Shown here: positions 37,037-45,422 of the stretch, one piece after another
How positions within the stretch are numbered: the first letter of the stretch is position 1
Layout: the number at the start of each line of letters is the position of its first letter
Assembly (NCBI GenBank): GCA_900155415.1
Contig: LT700187.1
Location: 868,001-932,000 of the forward strand
Reading direction: 5' to 3'
Origin: Christensenella massiliensis
Lineage (GTDB): Bacteria; Bacillota; Clostridia; Christensenellales; Christensenellaceae
Length of the DNA stretch: 64,000 bases
Position numbers and translations under genes: made by a program
The notes under the pieces: model-generated
Seen by the model: only the letters and a program-made list of their open reading frames with translations
Database searches by the model: none
What the model was told of the DNA's origin: nothing

Positions 37037-37513
37037 TTACCACGGATATTCGCCCATCTTGCTGTATTTCAGCAGCTTTCCGTTCCATGTGATGACCACA
37101 CGGTCTCCGTGTTCGTCCGGTACGATATCCACATCGATCGCAAAATCGATCGCGCTCATGATCCCATTCCCGCCCTTTTCATGGATCAACTCCTTGATTG
37201 CCGGTCCATAGGTGTCGAGCACCTCGTGCAGCCGGTAAAGAATCGGGTCCGTATTTCCTTTATACGGATGATTGTTCAGGAACATCGTTTGCTCCTCAGG
37301 GACCCCAAGCAGCCCTGCCAGCTTTTTGCAGTACTCCTCAGGGACCCATTGCTGCCCCTGAAGCGCGCTTGTCAGCCAGACCTTGTTCGTGCCCATTTCC
37401 TTCGCAAGCCCCTCATAGGTATATCCGGCTGCCTTTACGGCCTTTTGCAGGCCTGCCAGCTCATCCGCAAACTGTACCCTTGTCAAATATTCCGCATTGC
37501 TCATTGGTGTCAT
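37037..37513 (-). CDS. cynS: Cyanate hydratase (cyanase)
   Basis: A 158-residue protein matching CynS along its length. It has an N-terminal helix-turn-helix-like domain and a C-terminal catalytic domain with Arg94, Glu97 (LYRLHEVL) and Ser120 (GIMSAIDF), the three known catalytic residues, and ends GDRVVITWNGKLLKY. Cyanase converts cyanate and bicarbonate to ammonia and CO2. GGAGGG is about 10 nt before the ATG. It is followed by an FNT channel, and both sit between recF and remB, an unusual place for them. Confidence 0.95.
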   Translation of the reverse strand: MTPMSNAEYLTRVQFADELAGLQKAVKAAGYTYEGLAKEMGTNKVWLTSALQGQQWVPEEYCKKLAGLLGVPEEQTMFLNNHPYKGNTDPILYRLHEVLDTYGPAIKELIHEKGGNGIMSAIDFAIDVDIVPDEHGDRVVITWNGKLLKYSKMGEYPW

Positions 37514-37542
37514 AAGAAACGACCCTCCTGAAAAAATTTTTT

Positions 37543-37590
37543 GAAAAGCAAAAGCGCCGCTGGATCTCTCCAGCAGCGCCTTTGCTTTTC
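37543..37590 (-). terminator. Strong hairpin between recF and cynS
   Basis: A stem of about 20 bp (GAAAAGCAAAGGCGCTGCTGG and its near-complement) with a 4-nt loop is followed on the minus strand by AT-rich sequence. It probably terminates the recF transcript; the cynS start is 30 bp further. Confidence 0.8.
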
Positions 37591-37599
37591 TATCTTTAC

Positions 37600-37740
37600 C
37601 ATACAGGATGTTCGTTCATTTGTCAAGCGTTTTTGCAATATTTATTTTTAAAAATTTCATTTTATGCTTATTTTTATATATTATTCTTTATTTTATGCAA
37701 TTTATATATTTCTTATTTCATTTTGTTTTCTTCTTCATCT
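37600..37740. other. AT-rich island at the recF 3' end
   Basis: About 120 bp (37615-37740) consist almost only of A and T with occasional C or G, in sharp contrast to the GC-rich genes around. No ORF, promoter or box motif stands out. It covers the last codons of recF. Confidence 0.6.
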
Positions 37741-38806
37741 CTCTTACCTTTCCATTTTCCACATAGAAAAGGCGCGCGCGGGAGAGGAGCCGCGCGTCCG
37801 CGTCGTCCGCGGTCGTGATGAACGTCTGGATCCCCTCCAGCGTTTTCAAAAGATTCTGTTTGCGCGTCCGGTCAAGCTCGGAAAACACGTCGTCCAGCAG
37901 CAGCACGGGCGTATGCCCGGTGCTTTCCCGCAGGATATCGAGGCACGCCGTTTTGACGGCGAGCATCAGCGTGCGCAGCTGCCCCTGCGACGCGAACACC
38001 CGAATGTCCTTTCCATTGAGGCGTATCTCAAGGTCGTCCCTGTGCGGTCCGGCGGTGCAGCCGCCCTCGGCAAGCTCCCTTTGCCGGCAGCGGGCCAGCG
38101 CTTCCGGGATCGCGTCCTCCGGAATGGTCGCTTTATATTCGATGGATATCTCTTCTTCCCCGCCCGAGATCGCGCGGTGCGTTTCCCGCACGAGCCTGTT
38201 CAGCTTTTCCGTATAGGAATGCCGGTTTTTCAGAATAATGCGGATATAGCCCGCGAGCTGCGCATCGAACGCGTCGAGCACACCGCCTATATCGCGTCCG
38301 CTCTGCTTTTTCAGCACGGCGTTTTTCTGCGCGATGATCTTTGCGTAGTTTTTGAGCGCATCCACATAGGACGGCCTTATCTTGGAGATCTCCCCGTCGA
38401 GGAAGCCCCGCCGCAAAGCCGGCGCTTCCTTTGCCATCTTCATATCCTCCGGGGAAAAGATGACGACAAACAGGTTTCCCAAAAGCTCCCGCATATTTTT
38501 CGCGGGGATACCGTCTATTTTCAGGCTTTTTTTGCGGTCCCGCCGCAGCAGGACCTCGATGGAGCGCTCCTCCTCTTCCTCTAGATATTCCGCGAACAGG
38601 TAGGCGCCCTCCTTTCCGTCCATCACAGTTTTGCTGTCCGAGCTCACGCGGAACGATTTCCCGCTGCCGCAGATATGGATGGCCTCGAGGATATTCGTCT
38701 TTCCCTGCGCGTTCCTGCCGTAAAGCACGTTCACACCCGGATAAAACGGGATATCGAGCTGCTCATAATTTCTGAACTGTATCAGCTTCAGCCTTGTGAT
38801 GTGCAT
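37718..38806 (-). CDS. recF: DNA replication and repair protein RecF
   Basis: A 362-residue SMC-like ATPase: Walker A YGRNAQGKTNILEAIH near the start, IFSPEDM in the middle and the late signature ASQGQLRTLMLAVK with LLLDDVFSELD. RecF promotes RecA loading at gaps. Its ATG overlaps the CPBP protease gene by 19 nt. The order dnaN-recF is separated here by two accessory genes. Confidence 0.96.
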   Translation of the reverse strand: MHITRLKLIQFRNYEQLDIPFYPGVNVLYGRNAQGKTNILEAIHICGSGKSFRVSSDSKTVMDGKEGAYLFAEYLEEEEERSIEVLLRRDRKKSLKIDGIPAKNMRELLGNLFVVIFSPEDMKMAKEAPALRRGFLDGEISKIRPSYVDALKNYAKIIAQKNAVLKKQSGRDIGGVLDAFDAQLAGYIRIILKNRHSYTEKLNRLVRETHRAISGGEEEISIEYKATIPEDAIPEALARCRQRELAEGGCTAGPHRDDLEIRLNGKDIRVFASQGQLRTLMLAVKTACLDILRESTGHTPVLLLDDVFSELDRTRKQNLLKTLEGIQTFITTADDADARLLSRARLFYVENGKVREMKKKTK

Positions 38807-39666
38807 CGGTACCCTTTCCCGAAATCAGCTTCTCTTTCTTCCTGTTCCCATAACCGTTTGATCTCCTCATGCTTTTTGGGACGAATAAGATATAATCCAA
38901 CTATCGTAAATCCGACGGCGATCGCAATTCCGCTAATCAGGTCCTGAATGTGGAAGCCGTCCGGCCAAATCACCATAAAAGACGCAATATCGATCAGGGC
39001 ATGCATCACTACCGTTCCCCATAGGTTGCGAGTACGCACATATACCGCACCGAAATAAATCCCCATTCCGGCAGCATAGCATACTTGCATGAGAGTTGCC
39101 CTGAAAACGTCGCTTCCGATATTCATAAAATGGATCAGCCCGAAAATGATTCCCGAAGCGAGGACCGATTTCAAAACAGCATTCTTTTTTCCCTTCCACT
39201 TATCCATCATATTAGAGAGCACTAACCCCCGACACACGACTTCCTCGAAGAATCCGGGCGCAAAGCCTCCGATCACAGCTGCAAATATTCCAATCGGCGC
39301 CGTCTTAAAGCCTTCGCCGAAAACAATTCCTTCTATGATATTGTCTGCGATCATAAAGAGGCAAAACAGGGAAAGAAGAAACGAAAGCCCGATATTTTTC
39401 CTGCGAAATCCAAACCAGAATGTCCGTCCACTGCTTATTTTCATCGCCCCGATGATGAGAAATGCAATCAGAATCCTCATGACCGCGGAAAAGATGCTAT
39501 ATAGTTCGCTTCCCGCGTTTTCCCACTCCGGTGCGCATTCCAAAATTCCTGCCATAAAAAGGTTTGCGAACGTTGATGTCACTAAAATCGCTGCAAACGG
39601 AACAACGATTGCGGGAATGATCGGAAATTTTAAAAACCAATGTTTCCTTTCTTTTATTTGCTCCAT
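38788..39666 (-). CDS. CPBP family intramembrane metalloprotease
   Basis: A 292-residue membrane protein with about eight helices. It carries the CPBP/Abi motifs: EEVVCRG (Glu-Glu...Arg), FGLIHF and HALIDIASF, which supply the predicted metal ligands. Members are CAAX-type proteases or bacteriocin self-immunity proteins. The basic C-terminal tail ends at recF, with which it overlaps by 19 nt. AGGAGG precedes the ATG. The substrate is unknown. Confidence 0.88.
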   Translation of the reverse strand: MEQIKERKHWFLKFPIIPAIVVPFAAILVTSTFANLFMAGILECAPEWENAGSELYSIFSAVMRILIAFLIIGAMKISSGRTFWFGFRRKNIGLSFLLSLFCLFMIADNIIEGIVFGEGFKTAPIGIFAAVIGGFAPGFFEEVVCRGLVLSNMMDKWKGKKNAVLKSVLASGIIFGLIHFMNIGSDVFRATLMQVCYAAGMGIYFGAVYVRTRNLWGTVVMHALIDIASFMVIWPDGFHIQDLISGIAIAVGFTIVGLYLIRPKKHEEIKRLWEQEEREADFGKGYRCTSQG

Positions 39667-39862
39667 AGCGGTTCCTCCTCTGTTGCTTGCTTTGTTTCAC
39701 GGCCTGATACATTCCTGCTCTTCCTGTTATCAAATGCTCCGGCTGCAGGAACCCCCTCATTCAGGCCATAAATTCACCGCTTTTCCTATTTTTCTTTTTC
39801 TCATTATATCATAGAGCTTCCTCTTTTTGCAGAAATCGGTCTCCTATTTCTTATTTCTGCAT

Positions 39863-39892
39863 AAAAAAAGCGCGGGATCCCGCGCTTTTTTT
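39863..39892 (-). terminator. Perfect palindromic terminator at the URO-D gene stop
   Basis: AAAAAAAGCGCGGGA and its complement form a 30-bp perfect palindrome overlapping the stop codon by two bases, with a T7 tract. Confidence 0.9.
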
Positions 39893-41135
39893 ACCGTTTT
39901 CCATAGGTGAGCGTCGTCTCGAACATCGCTTCGATGTTCTCCGGCTTCGCGTCGTCCACCATCGTTCCCGTGTCCATGATATAGCCGCCTCCCGGCGCGC
40001 ATGTATCGATGAGCCATTTACAGTAATCCCTGACCTCATCCGGCGAGCCGTAGGTCAGCATGACGGCAGGCACGTTTCCCATGATGCACGAGTGTCCGCC
40101 CAGCGCCTTTTTTGCCGCTTCCATATCGGTATACTCAAAATTATAAATGACCTTGCCCGGCGGCACCTCTTTCAGATATTCAAGGCGCGTATTGTAGGCC
40201 CCCTCCACATATACCATCGGCGTGAGCCCGGCCTCCGCCACCTCCGTCAAATACCGCCGCAGGGACGGCCAATAGAACGTTCTGAACTGCTCGTCAGACA
40301 TGAACTCGTCCACGCCCTTATGCAGCCAGTACCACACATAGGGCACTTCCTTGCCCGAGCAGCCTGCGATCGTATCCTTGATTGCAAAATCTGTCATCAC
40401 ATCGATGAGGCGCAGCAGCTCCTCCTCATGGTCATACATATCCATCATGATGTCTACTGTGCCGCGCATGCTGTCTCCGATCATATCAAAGGGCGCGTAG
40501 GCAAAGCCCGCGTAGATCGGCGGAATCCCGTATTTTTCTTTCATGTGGGCCTGATACTCCGCCAGATAACCAAACCAATCCGCCAGCATTTTGCCCGATT
40601 CCACGAGCGCCTCCAGCGAGGAAATGACCTCCGGGTCTGAAAACGCGGCGAACGCGCCCATGTGTCCGAACCACATCGTGTTGCGGAAATCGATCTTGGA
40701 AAGACCGGAAAGCTTGGAAAAGCTGCGCGGTATCCACTTATTCATCATGAATTTCGTGATATCGAAGATCGCCTCTCCATATTCGTCGCCCTTCATATAT
40801 TCCCCTTCGATGAACTGATACATCGTATTCGGGTCATCGATCTGGTTGCCCGGCCAGCGGAACCAGTTGATCCCCGAGCGTTCCATATAGTTGACGGGAT
40901 AAAAAAGGATCGGATCCCAGCCGAGATCCGGCTGAAAATGGTCGTAGAGATAGTCGTATACGTCGGTCGCTTTTGTATAGTCTTCCATGATGTCCTGTAT
41001 CGTCCATTTGTTCGCATAATAAACAGGGAACGCCTGAAATACGGGAACCAGAGGGATACGGTCCGGCTCAATGAACTTCACCGCGTCCGCGACTCTTTTT
41101 TTTCGCGCTTCATACTGCTCTTTGATCGCTGTCAT
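39891..41135 (-). CDS. Uroporphyrinogen decarboxylase (URO-D) family protein
   Basis: A 414-residue protein with the URO-D/MtaA-type TIM barrel pattern (RIPLVPVFQAFPVYYA, TMYQFIEGEY, PMVYVEGAYNTR, GGHSCIMGNVPAVMLTYGSP, CAPGGGYIMDTGTMVDDAKPENI). Relatives include methyltransferases acting on methyl-corrinoid proteins as well as true heme enzymes; the conserved segments and the absence of other heme genes favour the methyltransferase-like side, but no corrinoid protein gene is nearby. GGGGG upstream supports the ATG at 41135. It stands alone between dnaN and the CPBP gene. Confidence 0.8.
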   Translation of the reverse strand: MTAIKEQYEARKKRVADAVKFIEPDRIPLVPVFQAFPVYYANKWTIQDIMEDYTKATDVYDYLYDHFQPDLGWDPILFYPVNYMERSGINWFRWPGNQIDDPNTMYQFIEGEYMKGDEYGEAIFDITKFMMNKWIPRSFSKLSGLSKIDFRNTMWFGHMGAFAAFSDPEVISSLEALVESGKMLADWFGYLAEYQAHMKEKYGIPPIYAGFAYAPFDMIGDSMRGTVDIMMDMYDHEEELLRLIDVMTDFAIKDTIAGCSGKEVPYVWYWLHKGVDEFMSDEQFRTFYWPSLRRYLTEVAEAGLTPMVYVEGAYNTRLEYLKEVPPGKVIYNFEYTDMEAAKKALGGHSCIMGNVPAVMLTYGSPDEVRDYCKWLIDTCAPGGGYIMDTGTMVDDAKPENIEAMFETTLTYGKR

Positions 41136-41201
41136 AAAATCTCCCCCTTTTATGACTATTCTTTTGTTTTTCTGGAAAATAAAAGGACTCCTTTTTTCTT
41201 T

Positions 41202-41230
41202 AATATACGCCTTTTGCAGGGCGATTACAA
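41202..41230 (-). promoter_or_regulatory. Promoter of the URO-D gene
   Basis: On the minus strand TTGTAA (41230-41225) and TATATT (41207-41202) are 17 bp apart, about 67 bp before the ATG. Confidence 0.65.
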
Positions 41231-41244
41231 TCCCAACAAAATAC

Positions 41245-41280
41245 CCCCTAAATACCAGTAAAAATCTGGTATTTAAGGGG
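41245..41280 (-). terminator. Long hairpin after dnaN, just upstream of the URO-D promoter
   Basis: CCCCTAAATACCAG pairs with CTGGTATTTAAGGGG around a 7-nt loop. It is well placed to terminate dnaN, but its closeness to the -35 also allows a regulatory role. The rest of the 41281-41467 stretch holds nothing I can support. Confidence 0.7.
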
Positions 41281-41467
41281 CTCGTTCCGTTCAAAAACGA
41301 TTGCGGCCGCTTCGCCGCTCAATAGCCATATTTTGCGTTCAGCGCGGCGGTCTGCTCCTCTTTTTATCTGCCCGAACGATCTTCTGCACCTATCCCGAAA
41401 ATCATTTTCGATATGAAAAGCATCGCCCGGCAAAAGTGTATGGCCGCGTTCGCAGCCATGACCATGA

Positions 41468-42568
41468 CTATTCCTCCCGCAGCTGCACGGGCAGGATCAG
41501 ATATTCGTAGGCGTCGGAATTTTCCTGCTTCACCACGCACGGGCTGACGCCGGTATTATACTGCATGAGGACCTCGGATTCCTCCACATTTTTCAGCACA
41601 TCCAGCACATATTTCGCGTTGAACGCGATCACAAGGTCTTTTCCCTCCGTAATGACGGGGATCTGCTCGTCTATGTTCCCCATTTCGGAATTGGACGTGA
41701 TCTCGAGGTTTTTCTCGCTGATCTCGAACTTCACCACGTTGTTGTTGCCCTCCCGCGCGAGGATAGAAGCGCGCTCAAGGCTGTCCTTCAGCATATTCGT
41801 CTCCACCTTGACGCTCGTCGCGCAGTCTGCCGGAAGCAGATTTTTATAGTTGATATACTCTCCCTCCAGAAGGCGGGTATAAATTTCCGTATTGCCCGCC
41901 TCAAACAGCGCCATATTGCCGCTGATGGAAATTTTTACGTTTTCCTCCGTATCGCTTATGATACGCGAGACCTCGCGCAGCGTGCGGGAGGGGATCACGC
42001 ATTTGCGCGCGATATCCGAAATTGCCGCCTGCCGGCGCACCGCCATGCGGTATCCGTCGAGCGCCACCACCGTAAGGCTCCCCGGCTCGATATCGAACAA
42101 AAGGCCTGTGAGGATCGGCTTGTCCTCATTCACCGCCGCCGCAAAAAGCGTCTGGTTGATCATCGTGCGCAGGACGCACTGCGGCAGCTTGATCTGTTCC
42201 TTATCCTCCAGCGCTGGAAAGATGGGAAATTCGTCCGCATCCATCTGCTGCAGCACGACCTTGGAATTCAGACAGCTGATTTCCATCGAATTTTCGCCTA
42301 CGCTTTTGAAGGTCACGTCGCTTTCCGGAAAACGGCCGATGATCTCATACAGGAGCTTCGCAGGGATCGCCGCGTCTCCCGTCTGCTCTACCTGCGCGTT
42401 CATTTCCGTCTTGATGGAAAGCGCGATATCTGTCGCGCGCAGGGTGATGCCCGTTTCTCCGCAGGAGAACAGGATACATTCGAGTATCGTCTTTTGCATT
42501 TTTGAAGCCGCGCGGTTCACTGTACCGATGGCTGTGAGCAGGTCTTCCTTTGCACATGTAAATTGCAT
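41468..42568 (-). CDS. dnaN: DNA polymerase III beta sliding clamp
   Basis: A 366-residue protein with three clamp domains: MQFTCAKEDLLTAIGTVNRA at the start, LDGYRMAVRRQ in the middle and the C-terminal tail EYLILPVQLREE. It encircles DNA and tethers polymerase III. The ATG at 42568 is preferred over one 15 nt earlier because GGAGG lies upstream of it. It lies 223 bp downstream of dnaA, with a DnaA box in the spacer. Confidence 0.97.
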   Translation of the reverse strand: MQFTCAKEDLLTAIGTVNRAASKMQKTILECILFSCGETGITLRATDIALSIKTEMNAQVEQTGDAAIPAKLLYEIIGRFPESDVTFKSVGENSMEISCLNSKVVLQQMDADEFPIFPALEDKEQIKLPQCVLRTMINQTLFAAAVNEDKPILTGLLFDIEPGSLTVVALDGYRMAVRRQAAISDIARKCVIPSRTLREVSRIISDTEENVKISISGNMALFEAGNTEIYTRLLEGEYINYKNLLPADCATSVKVETNMLKDSLERASILAREGNNNVVKFEISEKNLEITSNSEMGNIDEQIPVITEGKDLVIAFNAKYVLDVLKNVEESEVLMQYNTGVSPCVVKQENSDAYEYLILPVQLREE

Positions 42569-42791
42569 GCCTTTTTCCTCCATGTTTTTATTCTAATAGA
42601 TAGGCAGTAATGGCTGTATTAGGGGAGGTGGATTTTGTGGAAAACCATCTCCGGCAGTAATACAAAGCCATTTTTTTGTTTTTCCGTAAGCGGATAACCG
42701 GTGTGGGAAACAGAAAAAACAGTCGATTTCCTGTGCCCTTTTTGTGTATGGGGAGCGGGAGAAAAAAACAACCGTTTTTTTTATCCACACG
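42569..42791 (-). other. dnaA-dnaN spacer with a DnaA box (likely downstream part of oriC)
   Basis: A perfect DnaA box TTATCCACA is at 42781-42789, directly at the dnaA stop. A near match TGTGGAAAA lies at 42636-42644, and T-rich tracts lie between. Together with the boxes upstream of dnaA this suggests a bipartite origin like that of Bacillus. Confidence 0.65.
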
Positions 42792-44195
42792 TTATCCCTT
42801 GATTTTCGCTTCGATATCCTCCACGACCTTTTTCAGCTCGGGGTCGTCTTTCATCTGCTTTTTGATCTTTTCCTCCGCATGCATGATGGTGGAATGGTCC
42901 CGGCCGAAAAATTCAGCGATACGCGAATAGGAATGGTCTGTCAGGTCGCGCAGGATGAACATGGCGATCTGGCGGGGAAATACGTATTCGCGGTTGCGTT
43001 TCTGGCCGCGTATGTCCTCTTCCCGTACATCGAAATATTCGCATACGACGTCCACCACGCTTTTCGGCGTGATAGAGCGCACGGAGGGGGAAGAAAAGAA
43101 ATCCTCCAGCGCTTTCTGTGCGACGAGCGCGTCGATCTCGCCCGAGGGAAAGGAATCCTTGTGCAGCTCCGCATACATGATGACCTTTTGCAGAGCGCCC
43201 TCGAGCGTCCGGATATTGGAATTTTTCTGCTGTGCTATATAATGTAGGGCATCGTCCCGTATGGGAAGCACGGCGGGGTTCATGGCCCGCAGAGCCTGCA
43301 CCTTTTTTAAGAGGATCGCAACGCGCGTTTCATAATCCGGCATTTTGATGTCGGCGATGAGCCCCCATTCAAAACGGCAGCGCATCCGTTCCTCCAGCTT
43401 CTCCATTTCCTTTGGAGGACGGTCGGAGGAAATGACGATCTGCTTGTTCATATCCCGCAGGGCGTTGAAAGTGTGGAAAAACTCGTCCTGCGCCACATCC
43501 TTTCCCGCAATGAACTGGATATCGTCTATGAGAAGCACGTCTATGTTGCGGTATTTCCGGCGGAACTGCTCCCGCAGGTCAATATTTGCGCGGTTGTTCG
43601 TGAGCTGGATCATGCGGATCAGCTCGTTCATGAACGTTTCGCTCGTCACATAGACGATCTCCGCCTCAGGGTTATCCTGCAGTATCTGGTTGCCCACGGC
43701 ATGCATCAGATGCGTTTTGCCAAGGCCTACGCCGCCGTATAGGAAGAGGGGATTATAGGCCTGCCCGGGCGCCTGCGCGACCGCGAGCGCCGCCGCATTG
43801 GCAAATTTATTGGCTTCGCCCACCACAAAGGTGTCGAACGTATAGTGCGGGTTGAGGTTCGTTTTGTTCGCATGCTCCCGCTTTTCGGGCTGCGTCTTTT
43901 TTTCATCGATGTTCAGCTTTATGGAATCCTGCGGCGTGATGAATTCCGGCCGGATATCCGCGCCGGGAACGCCGTACAGCTCTTCGTAGGCAAGCTGCAT
44001 GGTAAGGCGTATCTTTTCCGCATATTTTTCTTCCATCAGATTTTTGTGCATGGGGCTCGAAACCTCAAAATAATAGGTTCCGTTTTCCTCGTGCACAGGC
44101 TTCAGCTCCTTGATCCAGACGTTGAACTGAAACATTGGAAGGTCCTCTTCCAGATAATTCAGAGTTTTTTCCCATAAAACATTAAAGACGCTCAT
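42792..44195 (-). CDS. dnaA: Chromosomal replication initiator protein DnaA
   Basis: A 467-residue AAA+ initiator: domain I at the N-terminus, Walker A GGVGLGKTHLMH (about residues 155-166), Walker B VLLIDDIQF, and the C-terminal DnaA box-binding HTH with signature GRDHSTIMHAEEKI. It unwinds oriC and recruits the helicase through the DnaD/DnaC-like proteins encoded at 6-8 kb. DnaA boxes lie on both sides of the gene. Confidence 0.98.
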   Translation of the reverse strand: MSVFNVLWEKTLNYLEEDLPMFQFNVWIKELKPVHEENGTYYFEVSSPMHKNLMEEKYAEKIRLTMQLAYEELYGVPGADIRPEFITPQDSIKLNIDEKKTQPEKREHANKTNLNPHYTFDTFVVGEANKFANAAALAVAQAPGQAYNPLFLYGGVGLGKTHLMHAVGNQILQDNPEAEIVYVTSETFMNELIRMIQLTNNRANIDLREQFRRKYRNIDVLLIDDIQFIAGKDVAQDEFFHTFNALRDMNKQIVISSDRPPKEMEKLEERMRCRFEWGLIADIKMPDYETRVAILLKKVQALRAMNPAVLPIRDDALHYIAQQKNSNIRTLEGALQKVIMYAELHKDSFPSGEIDALVAQKALEDFFSSPSVRSITPKSVVDVVCEYFDVREEDIRGQKRNREYVFPRQIAMFILRDLTDHSYSRIAEFFGRDHSTIMHAEEKIKKQMKDDPELKKVVEDIEAKIKG

Positions 44196-44558
44196 CTAAC
44201 ACCATGACCCCAGCTTTTGTATTTTCCAAGTTGTGGATAACTTTATACACAGTATAAAAGCCTGCATAGAACCGATCCCGAAGAAAAGAGATAAAATTAT
44301 CCACAAAGTTATCCACAATCGATGCGAAAATGTGCATAAAATAAGGCTTTCCGCGTCGTTTATTATATCACAGCAGCAGGAAAAATGATAGATGGAAAAA
44401 AGGATTTTTGGAAGAGGGATGCCTCAAAAAAAGGGAATACCACCAGATATTGTTGCAGGGCTGTGAAAAAAGCGGGCGTTTTTATGAGGAGACCCCAATA
44501 TCTATGAAACGGAAAAAGAAGAGCCGCGCAAAAAGACCGCAGGAAAGCGGGTCTTACC
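44196..44558. other. Origin of replication oriC (upstream DnaA-box cluster)
   Basis: Five 9-mers fit TTATNCACA or its complement: 44232-44240 (TGTGGATAA), 44243-44251 (TTATACACA), 44297-44305, 44309-44317 (both TTATCCACA) and 44331-44339 (TGTGCATAA). The box at 44243 lies in the palindrome TTATACACAGTATAA, a candidate for dnaA autoregulation. Gene direction switches from minus to plus here. The remaining 44340-44558 part shows no further clear motif. Confidence 0.9.
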
Positions 44559-44587
44559 TTGACACTTGACAGGAAAGCTTATATAAT
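44559..44587 (+). promoter_or_regulatory. Consensus promoter of rpmH
   Basis: TTGACA (44559-44564) and TATAAT (44582-44587) are separated by exactly 17 bp, matching the ideal sigma-A promoter; the leader to rpmH is about 95 nt. Confidence 0.9.
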
Positions 44588-44686
44588 AATAATCGTCTTT
44601 TTATCGGAAAAAACATGCTGGCGGCGGGCGTTCCGTCCGGACGCGGGCAAAGAATATATTATAGTAGAAAATGGAGAGATGTAATT

Positions 44687-44821
44687 ATGAAGATGACGTA
44701 TCAGCCAAAAAAATTGAAGCGCAGCCGCGTGCACGGCTTTATGAAGAGAATGAAGACGAAAGCTGGCCGCAATGTTCTGAAGAGAAGACGTGCAAAAGGC
44801 AGGAAGGTCCTGTCTGCGTAA
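44687..44821 (+). CDS. rpmH: 50S ribosomal protein L34
   Basis: The 44-residue basic protein [18 protein letters not shown]... ending RKVLSA matches L34 along its full length. GGAGAG lies upstream of the ATG. It opens the conserved plus-strand series on the right of oriC and is followed 6 bp later by rnpA. Confidence 0.98.
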   Translation: MKMTYQPKKLKRSRVHGFMKRMKTKAGRNVLKRRRAKGRKVLSA

Positions 44822-44827
44822 ACGAAG

Positions 44828-45169
44828 GTGAACGTTCGCACGCTGAAAAAAAACAAGGAGTTCAGCTTTGTTTACAGGCGGGGAAAGCCTGCGGGCTCGC
44901 GCGATATGACGCTCGTTTCCGTAAAGAGCCGGTATGGAGGCATACGGGCCGGTTTTTCCGTCAGTAAAAAGGTGGGGAACAGCGTGGTGAGGAACCGCGC
45001 CCGCAGACGCATGAAGGAAGCGTTCCGCACCGTTCTGCCCGAGCTGAAGGGAAACTATAGCCTTGTTTTTGTGGCAAGGGAAAGCATTTCGCGGGCTGGA
45101 TTTCAGGATATCTGCGCGCAGATGCGCAGGCTGGCCGTGCGTGCGGGCATACGTTCCGATCGACCCTGA
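44828..45169 (+). CDS. rnpA: Ribonuclease P protein component
   Basis: A 113-residue basic protein with the RNase P signature [21 protein letters not shown]. It supports the catalytic RNA in processing tRNA 5' ends. The start is GTG at 44828, 6 bp after rpmH, so translation is probably coupled. Confidence 0.95.
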   Translation: MNVRTLKKNKEFSFVYRRGKPAGSRDMTLVSVKSRYGGIRAGFSVSKKVGNSVVRNRARRRMKEAFRTVLPELKGNYSLVFVARESISRAGFQDICAQMRRLAVRAGIRSDRP

Positions 45170-45212
45170 GGCGCTTCCCAGACCAAAAGGGCCGTCTGTG
45201 GGAGGAATGGGT

Positions 45213-45422
45213 ATGAAAAAGGTCATACTTGCGATGATCCGGTTTTATCAAAGGGCGATATCGCCGTATACGCGGCCGTGCTGCCGGTATACGCCGACGT
45301 GTTCGCAGTATGCGGTCGAGGCGGTGACAAAATACGGAGCGCTGAAAGGCTCCTTTTTGGCGCTGAAAAGGCTCCTGCGGTGCAATCCCCTGTTTCCGGG
45401 CGGATATGACCCCGTTCCGTAA
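45213..45422 (+). CDS. yidD: Membrane protein insertion efficiency factor YidD
   Basis: A 69-residue protein with the YidD signature [29 protein letters not shown] split across the short protein and the [17 protein letters not shown] tail. It assists insertion by YidC, whose gene follows. GGGAGG upstream supports the ATG at 45213. Confidence 0.95.
   Translation: MKKVILAMIRFYQRAISPYTRPCCRYTPTCSQYAVEAVTKYGALKGSFLALKRLLRCNPLFPGGYDPVP

Noticed and set aside
41281-41467. Tail of a broken gene next to dnaN
   Set aside because: A short C-terminal-looking peptide can be read on the minus strand, but a stop codon lies within and I could not tie it to any family.
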